A DNA stretch of 64,000 nt from Quercus robur (Eukaryota; Streptophyta; Magnoliopsida; Fagales; Fagaceae): positions 93,698,862 to 93,762,861 of the forward strand of contig NC_065535.1 of NCBI RefSeq assembly GCF_932294415.1, written 5' to 3'. Under the pieces are notes generated by a model. It ran no database searches. It was given only the letters and a program-made list of their open reading frames with translations, and was not told the origin of the DNA. Positions 25,079 through 36,497 of this stretch are shown here, piece by piece. Positions within the stretch are counted from its first letter, which is position 1, and each line of letters starts with the position of its first letter. A program made the position numbers and the translations under genes.

Positions 25079-26445
25079 GGCCAAAATTGGAAATTAACAC
25101 TGTTTGCCAAACAATGTAATTAGTAGGCACTGTTTTCAAACTATATATATTACTAACATCTCGAGTCTTAAAGACTCAATTTAGGCCTATAAATCGAGTC
25201 TCAAAGACTCGGTTTCCATGGTCTGATCACGTCTGATGTGGCGTTTTTTCCACGTGGCGTTCACCTGGAAATCAAGTCTTAGAAACTCGATTTATAAGCC
25301 GACCCTTATGTGCTAGCAAATAAAACAAAACACTTTACATATTATTCAAACATTATTAGTGTTGTTGCTGCTGCTGCTATTATTGTAACCCATGGAAGAA
25401 GCTGTCACTGAAGGAGTTCTACCTAGTTGTCCTTTCATCCACTAACCCAAACCCGACTCGCTTTTCTTCGACTCTCCGATTTCCGCTCCATCTTGGTCTG
25501 AACCCTCCATCAACAGCGTCAATGTTTCCCCCAACAGCCTCAGGCTACCGGATCTCGCTATCAATGCCACCTCATGTTGGGCCACGTGGTGGCTCTTCTT
25601 TCGCTGGAGTAAACCGGACATTATCGTGGCTGACCCGGTTTGAGCCAGGCTATTGGCACATGACCTGGACGGTGAGAGTCCTCGGACTACTTCTTCTTTT
25701 AGTGCCGAGAAGAAGCCTTGCTTTCTCTCTATTGTTAATGGTACCAAAAAATAAAAGCTTAGAATGAAAATGCTGTTGTTGATTTTTGGGTTTGTGTTTG
25801 TTTGGTGGTGGTGGGGTTATTGTGGAGGTGGTGGCGATTGATTTTGGCTATTGGTTAGTCGATCGTGGGTTCACGACTGTGGGTCTGCGAGTTGGGTGTT
25901 TTGGGTCGACGGTATATATGGGTGTTTAGGCTGTGTGCGACGGTCACAATGGGTTGGATTTTAGGGTTCGTCTATCACGGTGGTTGTTGGTGTTTTGGCA
26001 GTGAATGGGTTTTCGTGGGTTGCGATAAGTGAGTTTATGGGTTGCTTATGGTAGCATTGAGATCGGTGTTGTTTTGTATGGATGCGGTGGTTGTTGGTGT
26101 TTTTGTGGTGGTTGCGATCACTGTTGGTTGTTAACGTGAGAGAAGCAGAGGGACAAGAGAAGAGAGAGGCTGAGAGATGTTTTTAATCTTATCTTAAATT
26201 TTTTTTATTTTGTTTTTTCCTAAACATAAATCAAGTCTTAGAGACTCGATTTCCAAGCGGACGCCACATGGAAAAAATTTGCTACATCAGACGTGATCAG
26301 ACCATGGAAACTAAGTCTTTGAGACTCGATTTATAGGCCTTAAATCGAGTCTTTTAAACTCAAGATGTTAGTAATATATATAGTTTGAAAACAGTGCCTA
26401 CTAATTATATTGTTTGACAAACAGTGTTAATTTCCAATTTTGGCT
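25079..26445. mobile_element. Pack-MULE, 1367 bp, carrying a DUF620 gene fragment
   Basis: The target duplication is GACAAATCA (25070-25078) against GACAGATCT (26446-26454). The empty site in unit 2 (near 50955) reads GACAGATCA, so each copy carries one or more later changes. The ends start GGCCAAAATTGG, and the inverted repeats extend some 250 bp. They contain several CGAGTCT-NNN-AGACTCG palindromes and a CCACGTGGCGT block. The ends match those of the large MULE at 26853-34790, so the two belong to one family. The interior has no transposase but holds a recognisable piece of a host gene on the minus strand. Confidence 0.85.
25355..25747 (-). pseudogene. Captured N-terminal fragment of a DUF620-family gene
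   Basis: The minus strand from the ATG at 25747 reads MVPLTIERKQGFFSALKEEV, VRGLSPSR, then RSGSLRLLGETLTLLMEG, DGAEIG and SGLG-stop-WMKGQL-RTPSV. This is the N-terminus of plant DUF620 proteins (function unknown), where the usual text is GLG-Q-WMKGQL; a CAG-to-TAG change gives the stop at about 25440. The fragment lacks the conserved C-terminal domain. Upstream (25760-26160) is GT-rich on + and CT-rich on -, as expected of a captured leader or promoter. The family assignment rests on recognised sequence, not on a search. Confidence 0.7.
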
Positions 26446-27179
26446 GACAGATCTCTCAAAACTCGATCTTTACTACAAGAGCCAAACCCCAAACCCTAAT
26501 AGGTTCAATTTGTCTTTTTTCCACTATTAATCCTAGGGTTCCAATTCTCAATTTTCTCATACTATTAAGCTTTTGGGTTTTTAATATTTCAATGATTATT
26601 GTTATTTATTTGTGTTAAATTGAAATTTGGTATCTTTGGATTGAATGCATTTTAGGTTTTTGATTATGGCGGCGGTGGAGGTGAAGTTAAGCACGGAAGT
26701 TGTTGTTCCTGTTGAAGAAGAGAATGGGAATGCTTCAAAAGCTGTGAATGGAAATAAGGAAGTGACCTCGGCTGAACCTTCTTCAACATTGGCCAAAGAT
26801 GAAGATGAGAGCAATAAAGGTGATGCTTTCTTTTCAAATTAGTCTAATGGTCGGCCAAACTTGGGAATTAAGCCCATTTTCCCAACTATTTAGTTAGTAG
26901 GCACGGTTTCAAAAGTATATATATATTACTAATATCTCGAGTCTTAGAGACTCGATTTTGGGCCTATAAACTGAGTCTCAAAGACTCGGTTTTCATGTTT
27001 GGATCAAATCTGAGTTGGTGTTTTTTCCACGTGGCGTCCACCTGGAAATCGAGTTTTATAGACTCGATTTATAAGCCAACCCTTTAAGCATTGGTTTGTG
27101 TGTGACATGGCAATTTGTATGTGATGTGGTTGATCCACGTGGAAGCCACCTGGAAACCGAGTCTCTAAGACTCGATTTC

Positions 27180-29942
27180 TAATAGGGCTTTTTCAAAATT
27201 TAACGCACTCTATCTCTAACACCTCTCCACTCTCACTCACCCTCTCACTCTCACACAGACCAGAGCACTCTCACGCCTCTCTCACTCACTAACCCACTCT
27301 CACGCCTCTCTCAATCACCCTCTCCACCCTCACACAGACACCCTGTCACCCTCTCTACTCTTTCACTCACCCTCTTCTCTCACTCACCCTCTCCACTCTT
27401 ACTCCGACACAGAGCCACAGCGAGGTGTATAGAGATTGTATCAAACCCTTATCACAGAGCTTTGAGTGCCTTCAGTCTACGCAGTCTCTCAAAACTATAA
27501 AAAAAAAAAAAAAAAAGGTGAGTCGGTTTATGTGTGTGTTTCACCGTTTGGTTGTTGAGAAACAGTGGGAGTAATCAAAGAAACGTTGGTTTCAGTTCGT
27601 TTTTTTTTTTCTATTTTGGTTTCTGTATTGAATTTCTAATAGAACTATTAAAAAAGATCAAAGCTTTATTATTTTTTGAGATTGAATTGGAATGTGGAAT
27701 CGGATTATGTTTCTGGGTTTGTTTATATTTGCTAAGGATTTAATTTTAGTGCTTTGTTGATCAAAATTTACTTTGATCTAAGTTTGATTTGGTCAGTTAT
27801 GGTAAATATGTTACTAAGAATGGAGAAATTGGAGATATATATATATATATATATATTAATATACTTGTTAGTTTGCTGAGGATTTAATTTTTAGTTGTTT
27901 TTTGGAAAAAATTTACTCTGATTTATTGCTTTTTTTTTTTCTAAACTTTGCTAGAGTGGACAAAATGCTTTAGTTTTTTTTTTTTTTTTTTTTTTTTAAA
28001 AAATTATATTAAAATTGGCCTGCTAGGTTACTGAGGATTTAATTTTAGTTCTTTGTTGGAGAAAATATACTTTGATTTAGTGATTTTAGAGATGTTAGTA
28101 ATATATATATATATATATATATACTTTTTTCTCTAAAATCAGTATGGTCTAACATGAATGTAAATCATGTCATGTTCAGCTCAACAAAAAAAAAAAAAAA
28201 AAAAAAAAAAGGTGAACTTAATTTGTAACAATAAACCAAACAATTAGTATTGTCTAACATTATTGTGTTAAATTTTATTTAAGAGCCATTTTGTTGACAT
28301 TAGCTGGTTTGATGTGGATCAATCAAAAATTATGATATTAGATGGCATTCATTCATAGGTAATGTAAAGGTTATTGTGCAGAAATCAAATTGGTGGAATT
28401 TTATTTTATTTATTTAAAAAATTGGTTTAAACATTATAGACTCAATCATTCATAATATAAATGATGACACGAAGTTGAATTAAATAAAACTAAGAAAATA
28501 AAGTAATTGCTTGTTATTCGTAGGCTTTGGCCTTGGGAAGATTACGTTCAAGATATAGGAAATAGAAATGACTTCATTGTGTGCAACAATGTTAAACTGT
28601 CTAGATGGGGAGGCACTTGAATTTACCCTTTTTTTTTCTTCCTTTTTCTTAATTGGAATCTGGGTTTTCAGGTGAGGAACCCTCCCTCATCCTCATGGGC
28701 CATGATAACTTGATAAGTAAAATTGAGTTCTCCATTAATCAAACATGCCTTATCATTGGCATAAGTTGGTTCTATTCCTTTTCACTGATCATATTCTTTC
28801 TATTGATTGGCTTAAAAAGATCATTTTGTGTATGACAATTTGGACATGAAATTTCTGTATAATCTTCTTGGGAACTTATATTTTATGTTGATCATAAAAA
28901 TTATTTCGCTTTGAAGGCGTTTTTGATTACTTTGATGGATGCTATCTAGTACTAGTGGCTTATATATAGTCAGTGCCTTCAACTTCTTTTTGTTTTCCTT
29001 GTTTGACCATGGTACTTACCTGTTAATTCATATGGAAGATAAAATCTGTTGTCATTTGGTAGGGTTCTTTTTGAAGTATTTGCCACAGGGCTATAGAATT
29101 AATTGCTACCTAGCATGTACAACTCAGTTGATATTCAATTTGTTAAGGGTCATGGGAGTTAGAATATGAAATCCTTGGAAGGGAGGGAGTTGGTGACTAA
29201 TGCAAGGGAGTTGAAAACTAGTTTTAGCAAGGAATAGTTATACTAAGGAAAATAATTCTATAGAATTTTTTTTTTCAAGCATTAAGAGTGAAGTAAACAA
29301 AGTGGAATGCAACTCTCCTGTCAAATAAACTGTTTGGACTGTGTAATAATTGTACACCCAATTGTGTTGAGATTTCTATGCTTTGCCATTTCTTTTTTTC
29401 TAGGATCCTTTTATGGGTGGTTATATTTTATGTCATGAGTAGGATTAGGAGCTGTTGAAACACTCTTACTTATCTGAGGCAAAGGCATGGTGCATATAAA
29501 GTTCAAGAGAGTATCGAGTATATATATACTTTGATTCCTACTTTAGCAGCTTTTATACTTATTTGGGCTATTGGGAATTTGTGATTTTTTGTATAAGGGC
29601 AATGTGACTTTTTTGGTTGCTAGTAGAAGCTGAGTGTTATGTGGCATTAGTGTATATTGCTGCATCAGGCATTATTTACGTCTTGTAGTGTCAGGTTATT
29701 TTGTGTATTCCAGTTATGAGGATGGACCTGAGTATTCTGTGGAACTTTATCATGTTCTGAAGAATAACTACCAAGAAACTCTTTGAATAACTTTTGCCTC
29801 ATTTTGCCATCAATTGTCTCTATTCTGATAACCATTGGATATAACATGGTTTTTTGTTTTTTGAGAATATTTCTTAGATTGTTTTTGTTTTTGTTTTCAA
29901 TAATGTCTATTACGTGTTAATTGCTTATCATTCTTGTGCAGT
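27180..29942. other. MULE leader region before the plant-mobile-domain gene
   Basis: CT/CA-rich sequence (27205-27500) resembles a leader or promoter, and a GTGAGT donor follows an A run near 27518. The rest is AT-rich with T runs and (TA)n tracts at 27835-27857 and 28100-28123. No coding region was supported; a leader intron ending at the AG at 29941 is likely. Confidence 0.45.
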
Positions 29943-30920
29943 ATGGCTACTACAAATGCTGGACAGATTGACCATGTGCAACCTGGCCCCATTGACAACT
30001 TGGTGTTAAGGTTGCAGGCCAATCATCGGTCAGAAGCTATTTGGAATGGGCAGGTAAAACACAGCACTAAAGATTTAACAAATGTACACGCATTTAATTC
30101 ATACAATGTACATGCACTTGCTAACGTATGTTAATCCATGGTTCTATTTTGTGTAGGATCTAGGGTCCCTTACCTGCTATAGCTGTAGTGAAGAGTTCTT
30201 CAATCGAGAGCCAATGGTGGACGACCGAGTTGTTGACATCATTAAGGCACTTGGTTTAGAGGGACTCCTCAAGATCCCAAGTAGAGAGATTGACCATGGC
30301 CTGATAACGGCTTTAGTGGAGCGATGGCAGCCCGAGACTCACACCTTCCACATGCCACATGGTGAGGTCACCATCACATTGCAAGATGTGGAGGTTCTTC
30401 TCGGGCCTCTTGTTGATGGTGATGCTGTAACAGGGAGCACGCAGAAAGAATGGGAGAATGTGTGCCATGAGTTCCTTGGCTTTCAACTTATAAATCAAGA
30501 GCATATGCAATTTACTGGCCAGAGGATTCTCATTAAACGGCTTTTGGAGCAAGTTGCCAATCCATTGCCGCCTAATACTAAAAAGGATCGGCTGCATAAG
30601 TACACACGATGCTACATCCTAGGGCTATTGGGAGACACAATCTTCATGGACAAATCCGGCGATAGGGTGCATCTAATGTGGGTGCAGCAGTTGCAAGATC
30701 TTTGCAACCCACGAAGGTACAGTTGGGAAAGTGTTTGCCTTGCATGGTTGTATTGAGAGTTATGCAGAGCAAGTGATAAAAAAGCCAGTCAGATTAGTGG
30801 GTGCTTACTGTTAGTCCAGTATTAGGCGTGGGCCAAGTTCCCCTATTTGTTCCCGGCAGTTAAGCGTGGCCCGCCAGTGAGTGCTTATGGTCCTCCAGTG
30901 CATGGTCCACCATCCCTTAA
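29943..30920 (+). pseudogene. Plant mobile domain (PMD / aminotransferase-like, MAIN/MAIL1 type) protein, broken
   Basis: Exon 1 is 29943-30053 (MATTNAGQIDHVQPGP), exon 2 starts at 30157 and runs to about 30920, where a GTAAGT donor follows. Text such as LVERWQPETHTFHMPHGEVT, TLQDVEVLLGPLVDG, YTRCYILGLLGDTIF and WESVCLAWLY is diagnostic of the plant mobile domain. PMD genes occur as host genes (MAIN, MAIL1, involved in genome stability and TE silencing) and inside MULE and Gypsy elements. Here the gene has stops after AWLY (30754-30756, TGA where Arg is usual) and after LLLVQY (TAG where Trp is usual). Further exons were not traced. Confidence 0.8.
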
Positions 30921-31253
30921 GTAAGTCTCTACCTCATATACATCATATACATTATGTGATCATTACCTAAACCCACAATCATGTAACTTGATTCTATTTA
31001 TTTATTTTTAAAGCTTCTAGGAATTATTTATGTCAACATTAAAAAAATTTAAATAGAGGTTCAATATATATGATTACATTAATATACTCTAATTTTGTGA
31101 CTATCATGTGGCTTGTATGTGCTCTGTTTTTTATAAGGATTGTTTCTTATTCTAGTGATATTATTAATTGAGTAAATATTTATAAGATTATCTTAGTAGT
31201 TATATGTGATTACATTATAGTTTTAATCATAACATTATCTTAGTAGGAAAGTT

Positions 31254-33697
31254 CTAGATATTGATCTCTTGTTCTTGAATGTCGTAGATGTGCAGACCTT
31301 GAAGAACTTTAATTGCATGTGAATAAGAGATCTTAATGTTTTGCCACTTTCCACAACCACATGTTCTAGCAAATACGTGCACTTCATTACTGTGGTTTCC
31401 CCCTCCACCTCTATGGTCGTTGTACGGGGTAACCACTTGATATACACCAGTTTCATGATTAAAATTCCTCAAAGTGTGTCTTGTAATGTTCTGCACATTT
31501 TTGGTATAGATCCCCATTGCATAATCACTCCACACCTTACCTCGAGAGAGATCAGAAGTAATTTCTTTATGTTGATCGTGGAAATATGCAACAAGTTTGC
31601 ACCAAGTGAACTCAACCATTGTAGCAATGAGCAAGCCACAGGCACCTTTAAGTACCCCATTAAAACACTCAGAAATATTGGTTGTCATTGCCCCGTAACG
31701 TTTTTCACCATCATGTGACTGGATCCATTTATCCAGATCCTCACTCATTAGATATGTGTATGGCATATAGCGTGCAACATGGGGATCATCAGGGTCTACA
31801 CTCCTCAATGCATTAATCTCAACATCCTTAATGGTTTGCATTATGGACTCAAATTTAGTTTCATGAGTCACATATCCAGCTTTCAAGGCCAATGCCTTTA
31901 GAGTCTGGTTATCAAAGTGTGTGTTGAAGTTGCTAGCAATATGTCGAAGACAATATCGGTGAAATACCCGTAAGCTTCTGTCATCACCTCTAGGTCACTC
32001 TTCAATGGCGCATTTGATACCTTTATGCCGGTCAGAAATAATGCAAATGCCCTCGTCAGGTATCACATGCCCTATGGAAATCCTGAGACGCTCTAAAAAC
32101 CACCACCAATTAGGCCCTGACTCCTTGTCCACAACAGCAAAGGTGAAAGGCAAAACCTTTTAGTTAGCATCGGTTGCCATTGCAATTATCAACACACCTT
32201 GATATTTACCATACAAATGAGTCCCATCAATACTAATCACTGGCCTGCAATATCTGAATGCAGCAATACATGGAGCAAATGCCCAAAATACATAGCGCAG
32301 TAACGTAGTACCAGCTATGTCCCTAGGTATAGTGTAATAGTTGTACTGGGTACCCGAATCTTGATCCAAATATGCCAACAACAACTTTCTCAACCTTTGA
32401 TAAGACTCCTCCCAATCCCCAAATATCTTAGCAATTGCCTTTTGTTTTGCGTCCTATACCTTATAGTAAGAAAGCTCATGATTATACTTAGAATATATGA
32501 TCTCCTAGAACTCATCAATACGAGCAGTGTGATTTTGTCGCAATTTTCCCACAATTTCTAATGTAACAAAATTAGAATCCATCATTTTACCGTCTCTTCG
32601 TAGGTCAAAGGGTATACAACTGTGTGGACCCACATAAGACGTAACCATCCATAGACTATTAAATTTAGCCTTCATGAATGCCCCAACATACAATTTAGTT
32701 TTGGTTGACCTTCGGATAATAAAATTTCTATTATCAATGCACGCTTCACCGCCTCTTTATTTGCAAAAGTCAACCCTTTACTAAAATGCATCCCATCCTC
32801 CCAAGTAGAAACAAATGGTATATAAAGACGTGAAGGATCAACCATATTTTCCCAAGTATTTGCGTAGAATGACTCGACAGGAGGTGTGTAGGCAGTGGTC
32901 GTATTTGTATCATGCTAGACGCCAAATCATCGTCTGCATCACCTTCATCATGGTACTCCATATTTTCCTCTTCAAAATTGGGAACGAGTTCATGGTCATC
33001 CACATCCCTGTCAAAATCGCCTTACTCAATCCTCTCTTCGTACTCATCCATACCATCAAGATTTTCACCATTATTCGCAGCATGATCTTCATCTTCGTCT
33101 TCGTCTTCCTCCCCTAAATGCGTCTCTTGAGGTTGGAGTGTTTCACCAGTATTAGCAGCATGATCTTGAGATGGGAGCATATAACTTCCTATTGTATAGC
33201 CTCCCATTGTAGTGCATCCATCATCTAAGACTGCAAAATTGTAAAGATGTAATTGTTTGTTGCACCTGCTCAGTATCAACTTCTACAAGCAACTCCGAAC
33301 TTACGTACAACTCAGCAACATTTACTTAGGGCATTTTATGGATCCTATTAAACATGATCTTTACATGTTTGTCTTCTTTGATCGCCATATACCCTTAATT
33401 TATCCATTCATGAAGGACTTCTTGTGGATAACGATAAATAATCTTTATGTCATAACAAGCAAGGTTCAAATTCAATTCTTCCATTATTTTCCTCTTCAAA
33501 TCATTCAACGTCTTCAACTTACGACATATCATCATGTAGTAGCATTCAATATCGGGCCCTCTAAATGGGAATCCGTCAAGCTCTGTTGGATTGACAAGGG
33601 ATCCACCATAGTATACATTTATATCAATATTCTTCAGAGATTGTGAACCTATTAGAGTCAAGTGTAATATGTTAGTGACATATTTTATCTCTTTCAT
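31254..33697 (-). pseudogene. MuDR-like MULE transposase, broken
   Basis: On the minus strand, from 33697: an N-terminal PB1-like segment (INVYYGG-type text, FRGPDIECYYMM), an acidic spacer (EEDEDEDEDH near 33110), a DNA-binding region (GKLRQNHTARIDEF at about 32510), the MULE catalytic domain with SIDGTHLYGKYQGVL (first catalytic Asp, about 32225) and ICIISDRHKGIK (second Asp, about 32030), then TNISECFNGVLKGA and a C-terminal SWIM finger near 31320. In the SWIM finger, CGCGKWQNIKISYSHAIKV has Tyr where the third ligand Cys normally stands. Several stops and frame changes separate these blocks, so no active transposase is made. Confidence 0.85.
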
Positions 33698-33789
33698 TTA
33701 ACATCAGTTGCAAAACCTATTCTATCTACTCAAAGTTCAATAATTACAACTTGTCACCCCACATTTGCATATACTCACCCCACATCACA

Positions 33790-34113
33790 TACAAACACAC
33801 AATCATTATCATTTCATACTCAAAAAAAAAAAAAAAAAAATCTAAAGACAAAACTCACCCCATTACAAAATTTCAAATCAGCTCTAACAAAAATATAAAT
33901 AAAAATATCAAACCAAACAACAATACAATCATTAAAAACCTAACAATACAAATATACCAACAATACATCTTAAATATATCAATCATTATTTCATACTCAA
34001 GCAAAAAAAATTAAAGACAAATATCAAACCAAACAACAAAAGAAATTCATGATACATACCCATGATAAAAACCTAACAATACAAATATATCAATGATTAT
34101 AATTTCATACTAA

Positions 34114-34166
<53 letters not shown>

Positions 34167-34220
34167 AAAGACAAATATCAAACCAAACAACAAAAGTCAT
34201 GATATATACCCATGATACAA
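33790..34220. repeat. AT-rich imperfect tandem repeat near the MULE right end
   Basis: Blocks such as ATTTCATACTCAAGCAAAA, AAAGACAAATATCAAACC and AAACAACAAAAG recur about every 110-190 bases, with an A run of about 45 at 34120-34163. This lies just upstream of the transposase start, in the position of a transposase promoter or leader. Confidence 0.6.
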
Positions 34221-34790
34221 ATATATCTTAATACTATATACACTAACACTAGCAAAATCCACTAACATTATATACACTAAACAACCAACAGACCCTTACC
34301 TAACATGAGGATGTGCAAATGTGCTGGGATTGTATGAGTGAGAGGGGGAGTGAGAGAGGGAAGACTACAATGAGTGTTGGGATTGTATGAGAGAGAGAGA
34401 AAGGGAGTGAGAGAGAAGACCTAGACGTGATAGCCACATGGAGTAATATTTCACCACAATTTAAAAATCGAGTTTCTGAGACTCGATTTCACTTTTAGCA
34501 AACCAAGCCTCTAAGGCTTGATTTCCAAGTGGCGTCTACGTCAAATCTTAGAACACAGAAATCGAGCTTCTAATGGTCGGTATGAAAATCGAGTCTCTAA
34601 GACTCGACTTCCAGGTGGACAAAAGTGCCAACTCAGACTTGATCAGAATATGAAAACTGACCCTCTGAGACTCGATTTATAGCCCAAAATCGACCCTTTT
34701 AGACTCGAGATGTTATTAAAAAATATAGTTTCAAAACCATGCCTACTAACTAAATAGTTGGGAAAGTGGGCTTAATTCCCAATTTTGGCC

Positions 34791-36284
34791 GTTTCTAAAG
34801 ATTGATTTTTTATTTGGTTTTTTTTTTGTATTGATATTGGCATATATAGCTCATAGCTACAGATACATAACTGGAGTATACTTTTTCAATCAATGCTTCA
34901 AAACCCATAACAAATTTCACAACTTTTTTTGGGGGGTGGCAGGTTGTGATAAGTGCCCAAAAAAAAAAAAAAAAAATCTAGAATCACAAACTATTACACA
35001 AATTCTTTGCCACAACTTTGATGTGGCAGATTATGAGTAGTGAAAAAAAAAAATAGTGGGTCTATGTGTAAGTGATAGGCAACCACTCACAGTCCGCCCT
35101 GTCCGAGTTACAGTCCGCCCTGTCCGAGTTATGACAAAAGAGTTGTGAAATAGTTTGTGGTCATAGAGCCGCTCTTTAGTACAATACCATTTTTACATGA
35201 GACCACTACTAATATTACTTTTATTGTATATGAATTACAATCTGCAACCTCAGCCGTTGTGAATGATGTTATGCCATTAGGGTTATTGGTTACCAATTAG
35301 ACGGATTATAGTCCTCTGTAGTTCTTAGGGAAACTCTAACATGGAGTTCTTAAGATCATATCTATCCATTTTGAAATGAGTGAATTGGATTTTGCTATGT
35401 CATTAATGCTTAAACAAATGTTGACTATATCACCTTTTTTGTATCTATTTGAATTATTGATGACATAGCTAAATCTAATCTACTTAATTTAAAATGGATG
35501 GATAGGATTTTGGGTCTATGGTGGAGTTACCTTAAGAACTAATATGGATGAGAGAGTTGGTCATTTAGTCAATCAATGCTTTAACCTTTGGGTTATTGAG
35601 TTTTGGCTCAAATGGCATCTCCTTCCCTTTTAAGATTAAGTTGGAGGATGAGGTTGTGGGTTAAGCATTATTGGGTGCATGTGTTATTTACCAACCAAAA
35701 TATATTTTACATTATATATTATATGTGCATTTGGTATATGGCTTATTTCTGTGAGATAAGAACAAACTGGGTTTGATTAAGTAGCACCTAAGAAAATAAG
35801 CGGGCTTACATTACCAATTAAGTCATAACAAATGGCTTATGTATGTATGAAAGTCAATAAGGAGTAGCTATTGAGTAGTCCCGGAATAATAATCCACCCT
35901 TTTGCAACACAATGGATTCTGCAGGTAAAGTTCATTGTGGAGTTAACCATTCATGCGAGAGGAGAGAGTATTAGCCTTGAAGTATTAAATTATTTTGAAA
36001 ATGAGAGGGAATAGTTAAAAAATTGGGTACATTTTGTTTATATTTTCTTTCCTCCATTCCCCTTATGAATGAAGAATCTTAATTGTGATAAGCAACTAGT
36101 TCTCTTCGCTGGGCATAATTTGTTGTTCTGTATTCTTTTGATTGGACTTGGTAAGTTAATCAAATATAAAATATTAATTATATGTACTTTATTTGTATGG
36201 TCATTCAGAAATTTTGTACTTATAGTTTGTCAATTTTTTGCTAATATGTGCACTTGCTTGCGTTTTTAAACCATTTCTTTACAG
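34791..36284. other. Remaining METAP2 copy 1 intron 1, ancestral part
   Basis: Aligns with 51361-52540 and 53140-53424 of unit 2. A small inverted repeat (CAAATTTCACAAC near 34912 against GTTGTGAAATAGTTTGTGG near 35139) suggests an old MITE. At 35085-35128 a 21-bp piece (CAGTCCGCCCTGTCCGAGTT) is doubled; unit 2 has one copy. No gene was seen. Confidence 0.55.
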
Positions 36285-36317
36285 AAGTTTCAAAGAAAAA
36301 AAAAAAAAAAGAGAAAT

Positions 36318-36497
36318 AAAAGCAAGTGAGGACCTTATTCTAGCCTTAATATCTCTCTTTCTGGTTGAAGTACATTTTCAATTGGTAGTATATAATTTCT
36401 CTTCTTTAAAAGCAAGTGAGGACCTTATTCTAGCCTTAATATCTCTCTTTCTGGTTGAAGTACATTTTCAATTGGTAGTATATAATTTCTCTTCTTT
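36318..36497 (+). repeat. 90-bp perfect tandem duplication at the METAP2 exon 2 donor
   Basis: 36318-36407 and 36408-36497 are identical. The unit includes the 3' end of the poly-lysine exon 2, its GTGAGG donor and most of the following intron, so the donor is present twice. Unit 2 has one copy (from 53454). The lack of any mismatch means it is recent or an assembly artefact. Confidence 0.85.

Larger units (their letters stand above)
26853..34790. mobile_element. 7.9-kb MULE with MuDR-type transposase and plant-mobile-domain gene
   Basis: Inserted in intron 1 of METAP2 copy 1. Unit 2 shows the uninterrupted sequence (TCTAATGG-GTTTCTAAAG near 51360). The ends begin GGCCAAACTTGGG and, inverted, GGCCAAAATTGGG; the inverted repeats run over 200 bp and carry arrays of CGAGTCT-NNN-AGACTCG palindromes. 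Inside are a plus-strand plant-mobile-domain gene (29943-30920) and a minus-strand MuDR-like transposase (31254-33697), converging. Both are broken, so the element is dead. No 9-bp target duplication is visible. Confidence 0.85.

Noticed and set aside
31341-31718. Plus-strand 125-codon frame over the transposase
   Set aside because: Antisense shadow of the MULE transposase C-terminal part.
35085-35128. 21-bp doubled CAGTCCGCCCTGTCCGAGTT
   Set aside because: A simple short duplication without further structure; noted in the intron entry only.
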